Positions 22,601 through 29,329 of a DNA stretch of 29,329 nucleotides are shown in pieces (position 1 is the stretch's first letter; every line of letters begins with the position of its first letter). Source of the stretch: CAYSXS01 sp043817345. GTDB lineage: Bacteria > Patescibacteriota > Patescibacteriia > UBA2196. The stretch covers positions 1-29,329 of the forward strand of contig JBDRGZ010000070.1 of assembly GCA_043817345.1 (NCBI GenBank). Direction: 5' to 3'. Below the pieces are notes generated by a model. That model did no database searches, had not been told where the DNA came from, and saw only the letters and a list, made by a program, of their open reading frames with translations. A program made the position numbers and the translations under genes.

Positions 22601-22972
22601 GGTCAAAGATTTGGAGAAATGGAAGTTTGGGCTTTAGAGGCATACGGTGCTGCATATACTTTGCAGGAAGTTTTGACTATTAAATCAGATGACGTACCTG
22701 GTAGAAGTAAAGCATATGAATCCATTATTAAAGGTGAGCCAATTACTAAAGTTAATATTCCGGAAGCTTTTAATATTTTAGTTAGAGAAATGAAAGGTCT
22801 TGGACTTGATGTTGAGTTATTAAAAAAAGGTAATTTAGTTGGTAGTGGTGCTCCTGAAGTTGACTATAATGTGTCTCAAAGACGAGAAAGACCAGAAATA
22901 CCAAGACAAGAAGTACCTAAGGAAGAGAAAAAAGTGGAAGAAGTTGAAAAAGAAAATAAAGATAATAATTAA
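19670..22972 (+). CDS. rpoB: DNA-directed RNA polymerase subunit beta
   Basis: The beta subunit forms one pincer of RNA polymerase and part of its active site. The 1100 residues begin with KYFNPDFKQHPLPDLIEIQK and include the rifampicin-pocket region (SQLAQFMDQTNPLAELEHKR, LMSAMGPGGLSRERAGFEVR) with the Asp, His and Ser positions linked to rifampicin sensitivity unchanged, GRICPIQTSEGPNIGL, the GDKMAGRHGNKGVIS lysine-rich catalytic region and the C-terminal GGKAQHGGQRFGEMEVWALEA anchor. A charged Lys/Glu-rich tail follows. The upstream ribosomal genes rplJ-rplL common in bacteria are absent; a Mur ligase stands there. Confidence 0.98.
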   Translation: MSKLAQRKYFNPDFKQHPLPDLIEIQKRSYQWFFDKGLKELFNEVSPIMDWVGRDLELYFVDYYLDEPKFGEVHAKARNTTFEAPLRVLTKLVNKRTGEVKEQEIYLGEIPLMTERGTFVINGIERVVVSQLIRSAGVFFSSQYHKGKKYYGAKIIPNRGAWLEIETNPNNVITVKVDRKRKVAVTSLLRTFGFSTDEEIEKIFENIETDPEINYTKETLDRDTAHTEAEGFKEIYKRIRPGDLATADNAKQLIQSMFLSFDRYDFGTVGRYKLNKRFGEDFDQHDHQHRTLKPNDLVNVIKEIIRLNISQKEADDIDHLGNRRVRAIGELVQSRFRVGLARMERIVKDRMSTLDINALTPGQLVNARPVIGSVREFFMSSQLAQFMDQTNPLAELEHKRLMSAMGPGGLSRERAGFEVRDVHRTHYGRICPIQTSEGPNIGLIGHLASYARVNDYGFMETPYRKVKDGKVTNDVAYLDAFEEEKEVITAFTTPIDEDGHFVKDRAEVRKQGEPVSADTAEITLMDVSPNQIISMATSLIPFLDHDDANRALMGSNMQRQAVPLIRPESPLVGTGFEAKAAEDSGQVMVCKKSGIVEKVSGDFIEIKEEDGNMRRYDLVKFGRSNHSTCLNQKPLVSPKQKVDAGDILSDGAACQNGELALGQNVLVAFMPWEGGNYEDAILLSEKLLHDDVYSSIHIEDYLIDLRDTKLGPEVITRDIPNVGEDKLKDLDEEGVIRIGARVNSGDILVGKITPKGETELTAEERLLRAIFGEKAKDVRDTSMYLEHGEEGKVVDVKIFSRENGDKLAAGVIKQIQVSVAQTRKIQVGDKMAGRHGNKGVISRIVPVADMPYLADGRQVDIILNPLGVVSRMNIGQILETHLGMAARQLGYKVATPAFAGVTGEQIREELRKINFPEDGKTVVYDGRSGEAFDNKVTVGQIYMMKLIHMVEDKIHQRSIGPYSLVTQQPLGGKAQHGGQRFGEMEVWALEAYGAAYTLQEVLTIKSDDVPGRSKAYESIIKGEPITKVNIPEAFNILVREMKGLGLDVELLKKGNLVGSGAPEVDYNVSQRRERPEIPRQEVPKEEKKVEEVEKENKDNN

Positions 22973-23001
22973 ATAATTTAAATTAGGAAACATTATCTTT
23001 C

Positions 23002-23100
23002 TGTCATCTTGAATTTGTTTCAGGATAAAGCAAACAGATTCAGAAGAACATTAAATCCCGAAATAAATTCGGGATGACAAAGGATGGTGTCAAGATGACA
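23002..23100. repeat. 99-bp nested palindromic element between rpoB and rpoC
   Basis: Outer arms TGTCATCTTGA (23002-23012) and TCAAGATGACA (23090-23100) are exact inverted copies. Inside is a hairpin ATCCCGAA (23055-23062) / TTCGGGAT (23068-23075). The words GTCATC...TCAGGAT and GGGATGACA resemble widespread intergenic repeats, also seen at 13048 and 27113. It accounts for most of the 184-bp rpoB-rpoC gap. Confidence 0.75.
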
Positions 23101-23156
23101 AAGAAGTTAGTACATACGAAATTCTAAAATTATAAAAAAAATTTAATTTAAATAAT

Positions 23157-26100
23157 ATGCAAGATAATAAAAACACATCATCAAATTTTGACGCGATAAG
23201 ACTAAGGGTTGCTTCACCTGAAGCTATTAAGGAATGGTCACACGGAGAAGTTGCTCGACCTGAAACAATTAATTATCGTACACAAAAACCTGAAAAAGAT
23301 GGATTGTTTTGTGAAAAAATATTTGGTCCAAGTAAAGACTGGGAATGTTATTGTGGAAAATATAAGAGGATAAGATATAAAGGAATAATTTGTGAGAAGT
23401 GTGGTGTAGAAGTTACACGTGCATTAGTACGTCGTGAACGTTTTGGTCACATTGAATTAGCTGTTCCAGTTTCACATATTTGGTTTTTACGTGGTGTGCC
23501 ATCAAAAATTGGTTTGGTTTTAGATATGTCTTTGCAGAATTTGGAAAAGGTAATATATTTTGCCAACTTTATCATCACTAACGTAGATGATGATTTAAGA
23601 ATGGAAAGTTTAAAACAGGTTGACGAAGAATTTAAATCTAAAAAGAAACAAATTGAAGGAGATTTTAAGAATCGTTCTAATCAGTTGCATGGTAAAAGTG
23701 ATTTAAGTTCAGAAGACAAACAAGCACGTTTAACTGAAATGGAAAAAAGTAAGAATGAAGAAATCAAAGGATTGAACGAAGCTGTTGAAATGGCTAAAAA
23801 AGAATTAAAGAATTTAAAAGTTAGAGAAATAATTTCAGAAAATGAATATTATGATCTATCTCTAAAATACGGTCATGTTTTTGAAGCACAAATTGGTGCA
23901 GAAGCTATTAGAAATCTTTTACAAGAAGTAGATTTGACAGCTGAGATCAAAATATTAGCTAAAGAAAATAAGTTAGCTGTCGGGCAAAAAAGACGTAAGA
24001 TAATGAAAAGACTTAAACTATTAAATAGTTTAAATGAAAGAGATATCAAACCAGACTGGATGATTTTAAGTTCTATACCTGTTGTTCCACCAGATCTTCG
24101 TCCTATGGTTCCTCTTGAAGGTGGAAGATATGCAGCTTCTGATTTAAATGACCTTTACCGTAGGGTTATTAATCGTAATAATCGTTTGAAAAAACTGGCT
24201 GAGCTTAGTGCGCCAGAGGTTATTGTTCGTAATGAAAAAAGAATGTTACAAGAAGCAGTTGATGCTTTAATAGACAACTCAGCTCGTCATGGTAAAACAG
24301 TTACTGCTTCAACAGGTCAAAAAAGAACTTTAAAGAGTTTAGCAGATTCATTAAAAGGTAAACAAGGACGTTTCCGACAAAACCTTTTAGGTAAACGTGT
24401 TGACTATTCTGGTCGTAGTGTAATTGTTGTCGGACCAAAATTAAAATTACATCAATGCGGTTTACCAAAACAGATGGCATTAGAACTTTTTCGTCCATTT
24501 GTTATTGCCGAATTAATTAAAATGGATTATGTACACAATGTAAGAAGTGCTAATAGATTTATTGATAGTGGTAGAACAGAAATTTATGATATTTTAGAAG
24601 AAATTACTAAAGGAGCTCACGTATTATTAAATCGTGCCCCAACTTTACATCGTTTAGGTATTCAAAGTTTTCAACCTATTCTAATTGAAGGTAAGGCCAT
24701 TCAATTACATCCTTTGGTGTGTCCTGCATTTAATGCTGATTTTGATGGTGATCAGATGGCTGTTCATGTTCCTTTAACAGAGCAAGCTAAAAAAGAAGCA
24801 GCTACTGTTATGCTTTCTTCACATAACCTTTTGAAACCAGCTACTGGAGATCCAATTGTTGGTTTACAACAAGACATGGTACTTGGTTCTTACTATATGA
24901 CCTTTACACCAGAAACAGACACACAAGAAGATAAAGATATTAAGAGGTTTTCAAATTTTGAAGAAGCTGTAATGGCTTTTGATAATAACGTGATAGGTAT
25001 TCAAGATTTAATAAAAGTAAGATTAGAAGATAAATATGTTAAGAAGTGTGGAACAAAATCAGAACAGTTTGTAACAACAACTATTGGTAGGCTATTATTC
25101 AATGAGGTATTACCAGAAAAGTTAAGATTTGTTAATCGAACTTTAGTTAAAAAAGATTTAAGTAAATTAATTGCAGAATGTTTTGAAATTTATGGAGAAG
25201 ATAAGACTGCAGAAATGGTAGATAGTTTAAAAGAAGTTTCTTTGTTCCATGTAACTAATTCAGGAATTTCTTTTGGTATGGAAGATGTTCCTGAGGTTAA
25301 AGCTAAACCAGCGATTATTGATGATGCAATAGAACAAATTAATGAGGTACGTGTTCAATATGATCAAGGACTTTTGACAGACGATGAAAGATATACCAAG
25401 GTTGTTGAGATTTGGGAAAAAGCAAAAGATTCTGTTACAAAAGTTTCTAAAGATTTAATGTCAACACAAAGAGGGAACCCTATTGATATTATGATGACAT
25501 CTGGTGCCCGTGGTTCTTGGGGGCAAACTATTCAGATGATGGGAATGAAGGGTTCAGTTACAAATCCAGCTGGTAAGATTATTGAGTTACCTGTTATTGG
25601 GTCTTTTAAAGAAGGTATTGATGTTCTTGAATATTTTATTTCAACTCATGGTGCCCGAAAAGGTATGGCTGATACAGCTCTTAGAACAGCAAGTGCAGGT
25701 TATCTTACGCGTCGTTTAGTTGATGTTTCCCAAGACATGACAGTTTTAGAAGATGATTGTGGAGACAAAGAAGGGTTTGAAGTTAACAAGCCAGATTCAG
25801 AAGAAATTAATACGACTTTAGCTCGTAGGATTTTAGGAAGAGTTTTGGCAGAAGATATTAAAAGTCCAAAAAATAATAAAGTTTTATATAAAAAAGGGCA
25901 TTTAGTTGATCAAGACAGTTATAGAAAAATTAGTAAGTTAGATTTAGAAACAATTAAGATTCGTTCTGTTTTAACTTGTAAGACAAGGCATGGTTTATGT
26001 GCTAAGTGTTATGGCTGGGATTTAGGTCATAATAAAGAGGTTGAAAAGGGTACAGCTGTTGGCATTATTGCTGCTGAAAGTATCGGAGAACCTGGTACTC

Positions 26101-27083
26101 AGTTAACTATGAGAACATTTCATACAGGTGGTGTATCTTCAGAATCAGATATTACCCAAGGTTTACCAAGAGTTGAAGAAATTTTTGAAGTACGTTCAGC
26201 TAAACACAAAGCAATCATTTCTCCATTAGATGGAGAAGTTAAAGTAGAGGTTGATACTGATACTAAAGAAAAAGTCTTAATTATTTCTGGAAAAGAGGAT
26301 AAAGTTTATTCTATTAAAATTCCTGCTAAACAGATGGACGCAATTACTGTTAAGGATGGATCTAAAGTTAAGAAAAATGATTTATTATTTGAAAATAAAG
26401 AAAATCAAGAATTTAGTCCAATGGCAGGGAAGATAAAACTAGAGGAAAGTGAAGATGGTGATTGGTTAGTTAAAGTTAAAGCTAAAAAGAAAACAGACAA
26501 GAAAATCACCGTAGACAAAGATAGGGTTTTGTGGATTAAGGATGGTGACAAAGTGTTAAAAGGGGATCAGTTGACAGAAGGTGCACTTGATCTACAAGAG
26601 ATGTTTGAATTTAAAGGACAAGAAGAAACCCAAAGATATATCATTCAAGAAATTCAAAAAGTTTATTCTTCTCAAGGACAGGCTTTAGATGATAGACATG
26701 TTGAGATTATTACAAATAAAATGTTTTCTCGTATCTTTATTGAAGATTCAGGTGAAACAGATCTTTTACCTGGTGAAATAGCTGATGTATCTGATTTTAA
26801 TGATAAGAATGATACAATGAAAGCTCAAGGCAAAAAAGAAGCACGTGGTAAGATGCTTTTGATGGGTATTACCAAAGCTTCACTTTCAACTTCATCTTTC
26901 CTTTCTGCAGCATCTTTTCAGGAAACTGCTAAAATCTTAATTGATGCAGCTGTAACTGGTAAAGTAGATCACCTTAGAGGATTAAAAGAAAATGTAATCA
27001 TTGGTCGTTTAGTTCCAGTTGGCACAGGTTATAGGGGGGCTAAGAGCTTTAATAAAGAAGAGGAACAAAAAAAGGAAAAATAA
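23157..27083 (+). CDS. rpoC: DNA-directed RNA polymerase subunit beta'
   Basis: The 1308-residue beta' subunit carries the catalytic magnesium. Zn-finger 1 cysteines are C64, C66, C79 and C82; the active-site loop NADFDGD is at 526-532; the bridge-helix/trigger-loop region reads MGMKGSVTNPAGKIIELPVIGSF-like and THGARKGMADTALRTASAGYLTRRL in pieces, and a second Zn site includes TCKTRHGLCAKCYG. AESIGEPGTQLTMRTFHTGG and the C-terminal TKASLSTSSFLSAASFQET complete the family pattern. The start is the ATG at 23157; no Shine-Dalgarno is visible. It is separated from rpoB by a palindromic element but is surely in the same transcription unit. A short basic/acidic tail follows. Confidence 0.98.
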   Translation: MQDNKNTSSNFDAIRLRVASPEAIKEWSHGEVARPETINYRTQKPEKDGLFCEKIFGPSKDWECYCGKYKRIRYKGIICEKCGVEVTRALVRRERFGHIELAVPVSHIWFLRGVPSKIGLVLDMSLQNLEKVIYFANFIITNVDDDLRMESLKQVDEEFKSKKKQIEGDFKNRSNQLHGKSDLSSEDKQARLTEMEKSKNEEIKGLNEAVEMAKKELKNLKVREIISENEYYDLSLKYGHVFEAQIGAEAIRNLLQEVDLTAEIKILAKENKLAVGQKRRKIMKRLKLLNSLNERDIKPDWMILSSIPVVPPDLRPMVPLEGGRYAASDLNDLYRRVINRNNRLKKLAELSAPEVIVRNEKRMLQEAVDALIDNSARHGKTVTASTGQKRTLKSLADSLKGKQGRFRQNLLGKRVDYSGRSVIVVGPKLKLHQCGLPKQMALELFRPFVIAELIKMDYVHNVRSANRFIDSGRTEIYDILEEITKGAHVLLNRAPTLHRLGIQSFQPILIEGKAIQLHPLVCPAFNADFDGDQMAVHVPLTEQAKKEAATVMLSSHNLLKPATGDPIVGLQQDMVLGSYYMTFTPETDTQEDKDIKRFSNFEEAVMAFDNNVIGIQDLIKVRLEDKYVKKCGTKSEQFVTTTIGRLLFNEVLPEKLRFVNRTLVKKDLSKLIAECFEIYGEDKTAEMVDSLKEVSLFHVTNSGISFGMEDVPEVKAKPAIIDDAIEQINEVRVQYDQGLLTDDERYTKVVEIWEKAKDSVTKVSKDLMSTQRGNPIDIMMTSGARGSWGQTIQMMGMKGSVTNPAGKIIELPVIGSFKEGIDVLEYFISTHGARKGMADTALRTASAGYLTRRLVDVSQDMTVLEDDCGDKEGFEVNKPDSEEINTTLARRILGRVLAEDIKSPKNNKVLYKKGHLVDQDSYRKISKLDLETIKIRSVLTCKTRHGLCAKCYGWDLGHNKEVEKGTAVGIIAAESIGEPGTQLTMRTFHTGGVSSESDITQGLPRVEEIFEVRSAKHKAIISPLDGEVKVEVDTDTKEKVLIISGKEDKVYSIKIPAKQMDAITVKDGSKVKKNDLLFENKENQEFSPMAGKIKLEESEDGDWLVKVKAKKKTDKKITVDKDRVLWIKDGDKVLKGDQLTEGALDLQEMFEFKGQEETQRYIIQEIQKVYSSQGQALDDRHVEIITNKMFSRIFIEDSGETDLLPGEIADVSDFNDKNDTMKAQGKKEARGKMLLMGITKASLSTSSFLSAASFQETAKILIDAAVTGKVDHLRGLKENVIIGRLVPVGTGYRGAKSFNKEEEQKKEK

Positions 27084-27112
27084 ATTAAAATTAAAGATTG
27101 TTATCTTGCCCG

Positions 27113-27158
27113 AGATCCTTCGGCTCAAAACAACCCTAGAAGTCGCTCAGGATGACTA
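27113..27158 (+). repeat. REP-like palindromic repeat, copy 2
   Basis: AGATCCTTCGGCTC at the left and TCGCTCAGGATGACTA at the right, as at 13048-13092, with a similar middle (CAACCCTAGAAG against CAACTCTAAAAG). It lies 11 bp before the translin-family ATG. Confidence 0.75.
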
Positions 27159-27169
27159 TAAAATAAAAT

Positions 27170-27727
27170 ATGTTAAAACAAGCTATCTCAGGATTTTTTA
27201 AGAAATTAAAATTAGGTGGTGATGCAAGAAGAATTGCTAATGAAATTAGAATAGATTCTAAAAAAACTATTGCTCTTTTAAGAAGAGACAATTTTAAGCA
27301 AACCAAATTGTTATTTAAACAGATTCATGAGAATTTTAAAGGAGTGAATAAGATAATGAAGCAAGAGCAAGGAATTATGTATGAAGGATTTTATTCAGAA
27401 GCTGTTGAAGAATATATTGAAGCACTAACTTTTTATCAATTTTTATCTAAAGATAAAAGTAACATGCCTAAATATATTAAAGCTACACCAGAACATATTA
27501 TAGCTGGGATATGTGATTTTACAGGAGAGCTTGTACGTAAATCAGTCAACTTAGCTAAGAAAGAAAACTTAAAGCAATTAGAAAAATTTCATAAAACAAT
27601 AGATAATATTGCAGAAGATTTGACACGTATTGGTTTTCGTGGAAAACTTCGTCACAAATATGATGAAGTTGAGAGAAATTTAAGAAGAATGGAACAAATC
27701 TTGTATGATATTAGATTGAAAAGATAG
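27170..27727 (+). CDS. Translin/TRAX-family protein with TRAX-like catalytic residues
   Basis: The 185-residue, mostly helical product matches the translin superfamily: EEYIEALTFYQFL (80-92), PEHIIAGICDFTGELVRKSV in the centre (108-127) and the C-terminal KYDEVERNLRRMEQILYD. Eukaryotic TRAX, the RNase subunit of C3PO, has EYVEA and a DLTGE aspartate as catalytic acids; here E81-Y82-I83-E84-A85 and D116 in CDFTGE are in the same places. A role as an oligomeric RNA- or ssDNA-binding ribonuclease is inferred. Homologues are well known in eukaryotes and archaea and less so in bacteria. It stands alone between rpoC and the ribonucleotide reductase gene, after a REP-like repeat. Confidence 0.88.
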   Translation: MLKQAISGFFKKLKLGGDARRIANEIRIDSKKTIALLRRDNFKQTKLLFKQIHENFKGVNKIMKQEQGIMYEGFYSEAVEEYIEALTFYQFLSKDKSNMPKYIKATPEHIIAGICDFTGELVRKSVNLAKKENLKQLEKFHKTIDNIAEDLTRIGFRGKLRHKYDEVERNLRRMEQILYDIRLKR

Positions 27728-27766
27728 GCTAATATATACTGTTTTTTTGCATTATTTTGTAAAATT

Positions 27767-27794
27767 TTTACAGCAGAAAAACTTGTGATATAAT
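27767..27794 (+). promoter_or_regulatory. Promoter of the ribonucleotide reductase gene
   Basis: TTTACA (27767-27772), 16 bp, extended -10 TGaTATAAT with a perfect hexamer (27789-27794). Start near 27801, leaving a leader of about 110 nt. Confidence 0.8.
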
Positions 27795-27800
27795 AAATTT

Positions 27801-27910
27801 AGTCGCTTTCCAATTTCTGTGGAAAACACACCTTTGTTCGAGGTCGTGTTTTTATTATCCACTATATATTTTTGGGTTTTTAGCTAAAATAATTAATATA
27901 AGATTGACAT
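27801..27910 (+). promoter_or_regulatory. Leader with alternative hairpins and DnaA-box-like sites
   Basis: Hairpin A: TTTCCA (27807-27812) with TGGAAA (27820-27825). Hairpin B: GTGGA/TCCAC (27819-27823, 27858-27862), AAACAC/GTGTTT (27824-27829, 27846-27851) and ACCT/AGGT (27830-27833, 27841-27844), with T residues after the inner stem as in a terminator. A and B share bases and exclude each other. The arms contain TGTGGAAAA (27818-27826) and TTATCCACT (27855-27863), each one base from a DnaA box, in opposite orientation. Confidence 0.6.
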
Positions 27911-29329
27911 ATGTCTAGAAAAGTTGAGCAAATAAAGAAACGTGATGGACGATTAGTACCATTTGATCCTAATAGAGTTTTTGTTGTAATTTCTAAAGCA
28001 GCAGAAGCAGTTGGGTTTGACAATAAGAAGGAAATTCAAAAAATTGCAGACAAGGTTGTTAAAATCTTGGATGAAAGATTTGACGGACATTCAATCCCTG
28101 GAGTAGAAGAGGTTCAGGATATAATTTTAGAAGTTTTAATAGAAGAAGGCCAGCAAAAGATTGCTAGGGCTTTTATGGTTTACCGTCAGCGTCATAAGGA
28201 AAGAAGAATGCAGGGAACACCTTTAACAGAGGTAACAGAAGTTGCTGGTTTAACAGAAAATTCACTAGTTGTCTTACAAAAAAGATATTTATTAAAGGAT
28301 GAAAACGGGAATGTGATAGAAAAACCCTCAGATATGTTTAAGAGGGTGGCACAGAACGTCTCTCAAGCTGATGAAATGTACAAGAATCTATATCATCAAG
28401 ATATTGATGCTAAAAAAACAGCTAAAGAGTTTTATGACATGATGGCTAAGCGTTTGTTTATGCCAGGTTCTCCAGCACTTATGAATGCGGGTCGTGATCT
28501 ACAGCAACTTTCAGCTTGTTTTGTTTTACCTGTTGAAGACGATATGGCAAGTATTTTTGATTCAATTAAGCATGCCGCAATTGTGCACAAATCCGGTGGT
28601 GGGACAGGGTTTTCTTTTTCTCGTTTACGCTCTGGTGGAGATAGAGTTAAATCGACTGGAGGAGTGGCTTCAGGACCAATTTCTTTTATGAGGGTTTTTA
28701 ATGCTGCTACTGAGGAGATAAAACAAGGCGGAACCCGCCGTGGTGCGAATATGGGTATTTTACGTATTGATCATCCAGATATTTTGGATTTCATATCTTG
28801 TAAGGAAGACATGAAAGCTTTTAGTAACTTCAATATTTCTGTTGCTATAACTGACAAGTTCATGAAGGCTTTAGATAAAGATGAAGAATATGAATTAATT
28901 AATCCACGGAATAATGAAGTTGTTAAAAAAATGTCAGCTAAAATGGTTTTTGATTTGATTGTAATTAATGCTTGGAAAAATGGTGATCCAGGCATTGTTT
29001 TTATTGATAGAATTAATGCTTTTAATCCAACTCCTCAACTTGGAGATATGGAGTCCACTAATCCTTGTGTAGTTGGAGAAACTCGTGTAGCAACAGAAAA
29101 CGGATTAGAACGTATTGATAATTTATATAAAGAATATAAGACAAAGAAGAAAATAAATAAAATTTTAGTTGATTATAGAGTATCAGAGAAAGAGGGTGTT
29201 GGATTAAGGCCAGTTACTCAATATTTAAATAACGGAGTTAAACCCGTTGCTCGTTTAATAACAAATTCTGGTTATGAAATTATTGCCACTTTAGACCACA
29301 AAGTACGAACACCTAAAGGCTGGGTTGCT
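27911..29329 (+). CDS. nrdJ: Class II-type ribonucleoside-diphosphate reductase, intein-containing, 3' end outside the window
   Basis: Ribonucleotide reductase makes deoxynucleotides; the class II (NrdJ) type uses adenosylcobalamin. The 473 visible codons begin with an ATP-cone (KVEQIKKRDGRLVPFDPNRV to VYRQRHKERR, residues 4-99), then MFKRVAQNVSQAD, FMPGSPALMNAGR, the first redox cysteine in LSACFVLPVEDD, HKSGGGTGFSFSRLR, ASGPISFMRVF and GGTRRGANMGIL. ESTNPC ends at Cys386, where the expected NPCGE continuation is replaced by intein sequence. No class Ia or III partner is visible. The class II call rests on the layout of the ATP-cone and motifs, with no second subunit in view; an NrdA-like class I enzyme is the alternative. 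Confidence 0.88.
   Translation, partial: MSRKVEQIKKRDGRLVPFDPNRVFVVISKAAEAVGFDNKKEIQKIADKVVKILDERFDGHSIPGVEEVQDIILEVLIEEGQQKIARAFMVYRQRHKERRMQGTPLTEVTEVAGLTENSLVVLQKRYLLKDENGNVIEKPSDMFKRVAQNVSQADEMYKNLYHQDIDAKKTAKEFYDMMAKRLFMPGSPALMNAGRDLQQLSACFVLPVEDDMASIFDSIKHAAIVHKSGGGTGFSFSRLRSGGDRVKSTGGVASGPISFMRVFNAATEEIKQGGTRRGANMGILRIDHPDILDFISCKEDMKAFSNFNISVAITDKFMKALDKDEEYELINPRNNEVVKKMSAKMVFDLIVINAWKNGDPGIVFIDRINAFNPTPQLGDMESTNPCVVGETRVATENGLERIDNLYKEYKTKKKINKILVDYRVSEKEGVGLRPVTQYLNNGVKPVARLITNSGYEIIATLDHKVRTPKGWVA
29066..29329 (+). mobile_element. Intein in the ribonucleotide reductase gene (N-terminal part)
   Basis: From Cys386 the protein reads CVVGETRVATENGLERIDNL, a splicing block A with the nucleophilic Cys1, and later GYEIIATLDHKVRTPKGW, block B with the conserved Thr-x-x-His pattern (ATLDH). 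It interrupts NPC-GE, where the cysteine is the radical-bearing one in these enzymes. The rest of the intein, including any homing endonuclease and the C-terminal His-Asn, is beyond the window. Confidence 0.9.

Noticed and set aside
27855..27880. NrdR box before the ribonucleotide reductase gene
   Set aside because: CACTATATAT resembles half of an NrdR site, but the other half and the usual second box are not there.
1..29329. CRISPR array
   Set aside because: No regularly spaced direct repeats of the needed length; the repeats found are single, tandem or palindromic.

Overview
The window is AT-rich, uses the standard code (truB ends in TGA) and shows few Shine-Dalgarno sequences. Gene content is that of a small-genome Candidate Phyla Radiation (Patescibacteria) bacterium: a Mur ligase lacking its N-terminal domain, a FemAB-type ligase next to a UPF0104 membrane protein, a small GIY-YIG protein, a short TruB, S15 with an acidic tail, and a ribonucleotide reductase carrying an intein. 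An ABY1-type lineage is my guess and is not demonstrated.

Region 1 (1-6076) is an accessory island. It holds the end of an AbiEii-type nucleotidyltransferase toxin, a subtilisin-like protease whose natural 5' end is cut by an in-frame TAA, and a five-gene leftward operon: XRE regulator, stand-alone RadC N-domain, Zn-ribbon adenine methylase (frameshifted), PD-(D/E)XK-like nuclease, second DNA methylase. This looks like a type II restriction-modification system with two methylases and a controller protein. It abuts the 3' end of a tRNA-Ser gene, a classic integration site.

Region 2 (5999-6985) is the most unusual stretch. A complete tRNA-Ser(GGA) lies inside a second tRNA-Ser, in place of the 5' anticodon stem, inside a 20-bp perfect inverted repeat. 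One promoter and one terminator bracket the nest. A two-TM membrane protein gene and tRNA-Arg(GCG) follow on the other strand.

Region 3 (7018-19354) is core: recG, rpsO, pnp, holA, a GDPD phosphodiesterase, truB, rpsT, ruvA, a femAB-like gene with a 7-bp x 4 repeat, a UPF0104 flippase-like gene, a GIY-YIG gene bounded by a 14-bp inverted repeat, and a murE-like ligase. Several genes have a -10 element exactly 7 nt before the start codon, suggesting leaderless mRNAs.

Region 4 (19355-29329) holds rpoB and rpoC behind tandem promoters and a terminator-like hairpin, a translin/TRAX-family gene that keeps the catalytic acidic residues, and the 5' part of a class II ribonucleotide reductase gene. 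Its intein starts at the expected radical cysteine, and its leader can form two mutually exclusive hairpins overlapping two DnaA-box-like sites. The rpoB-rpoC gap holds a 99-bp palindromic element; REP-like repeats precede the GDPD and translin genes.

The gene-poor stretches over 300 bp are 5819-6144 (operators, a G-quadruplex motif, a terminator, tRNA 3' half) and 19355-19669 (rpoB promoters and leader).
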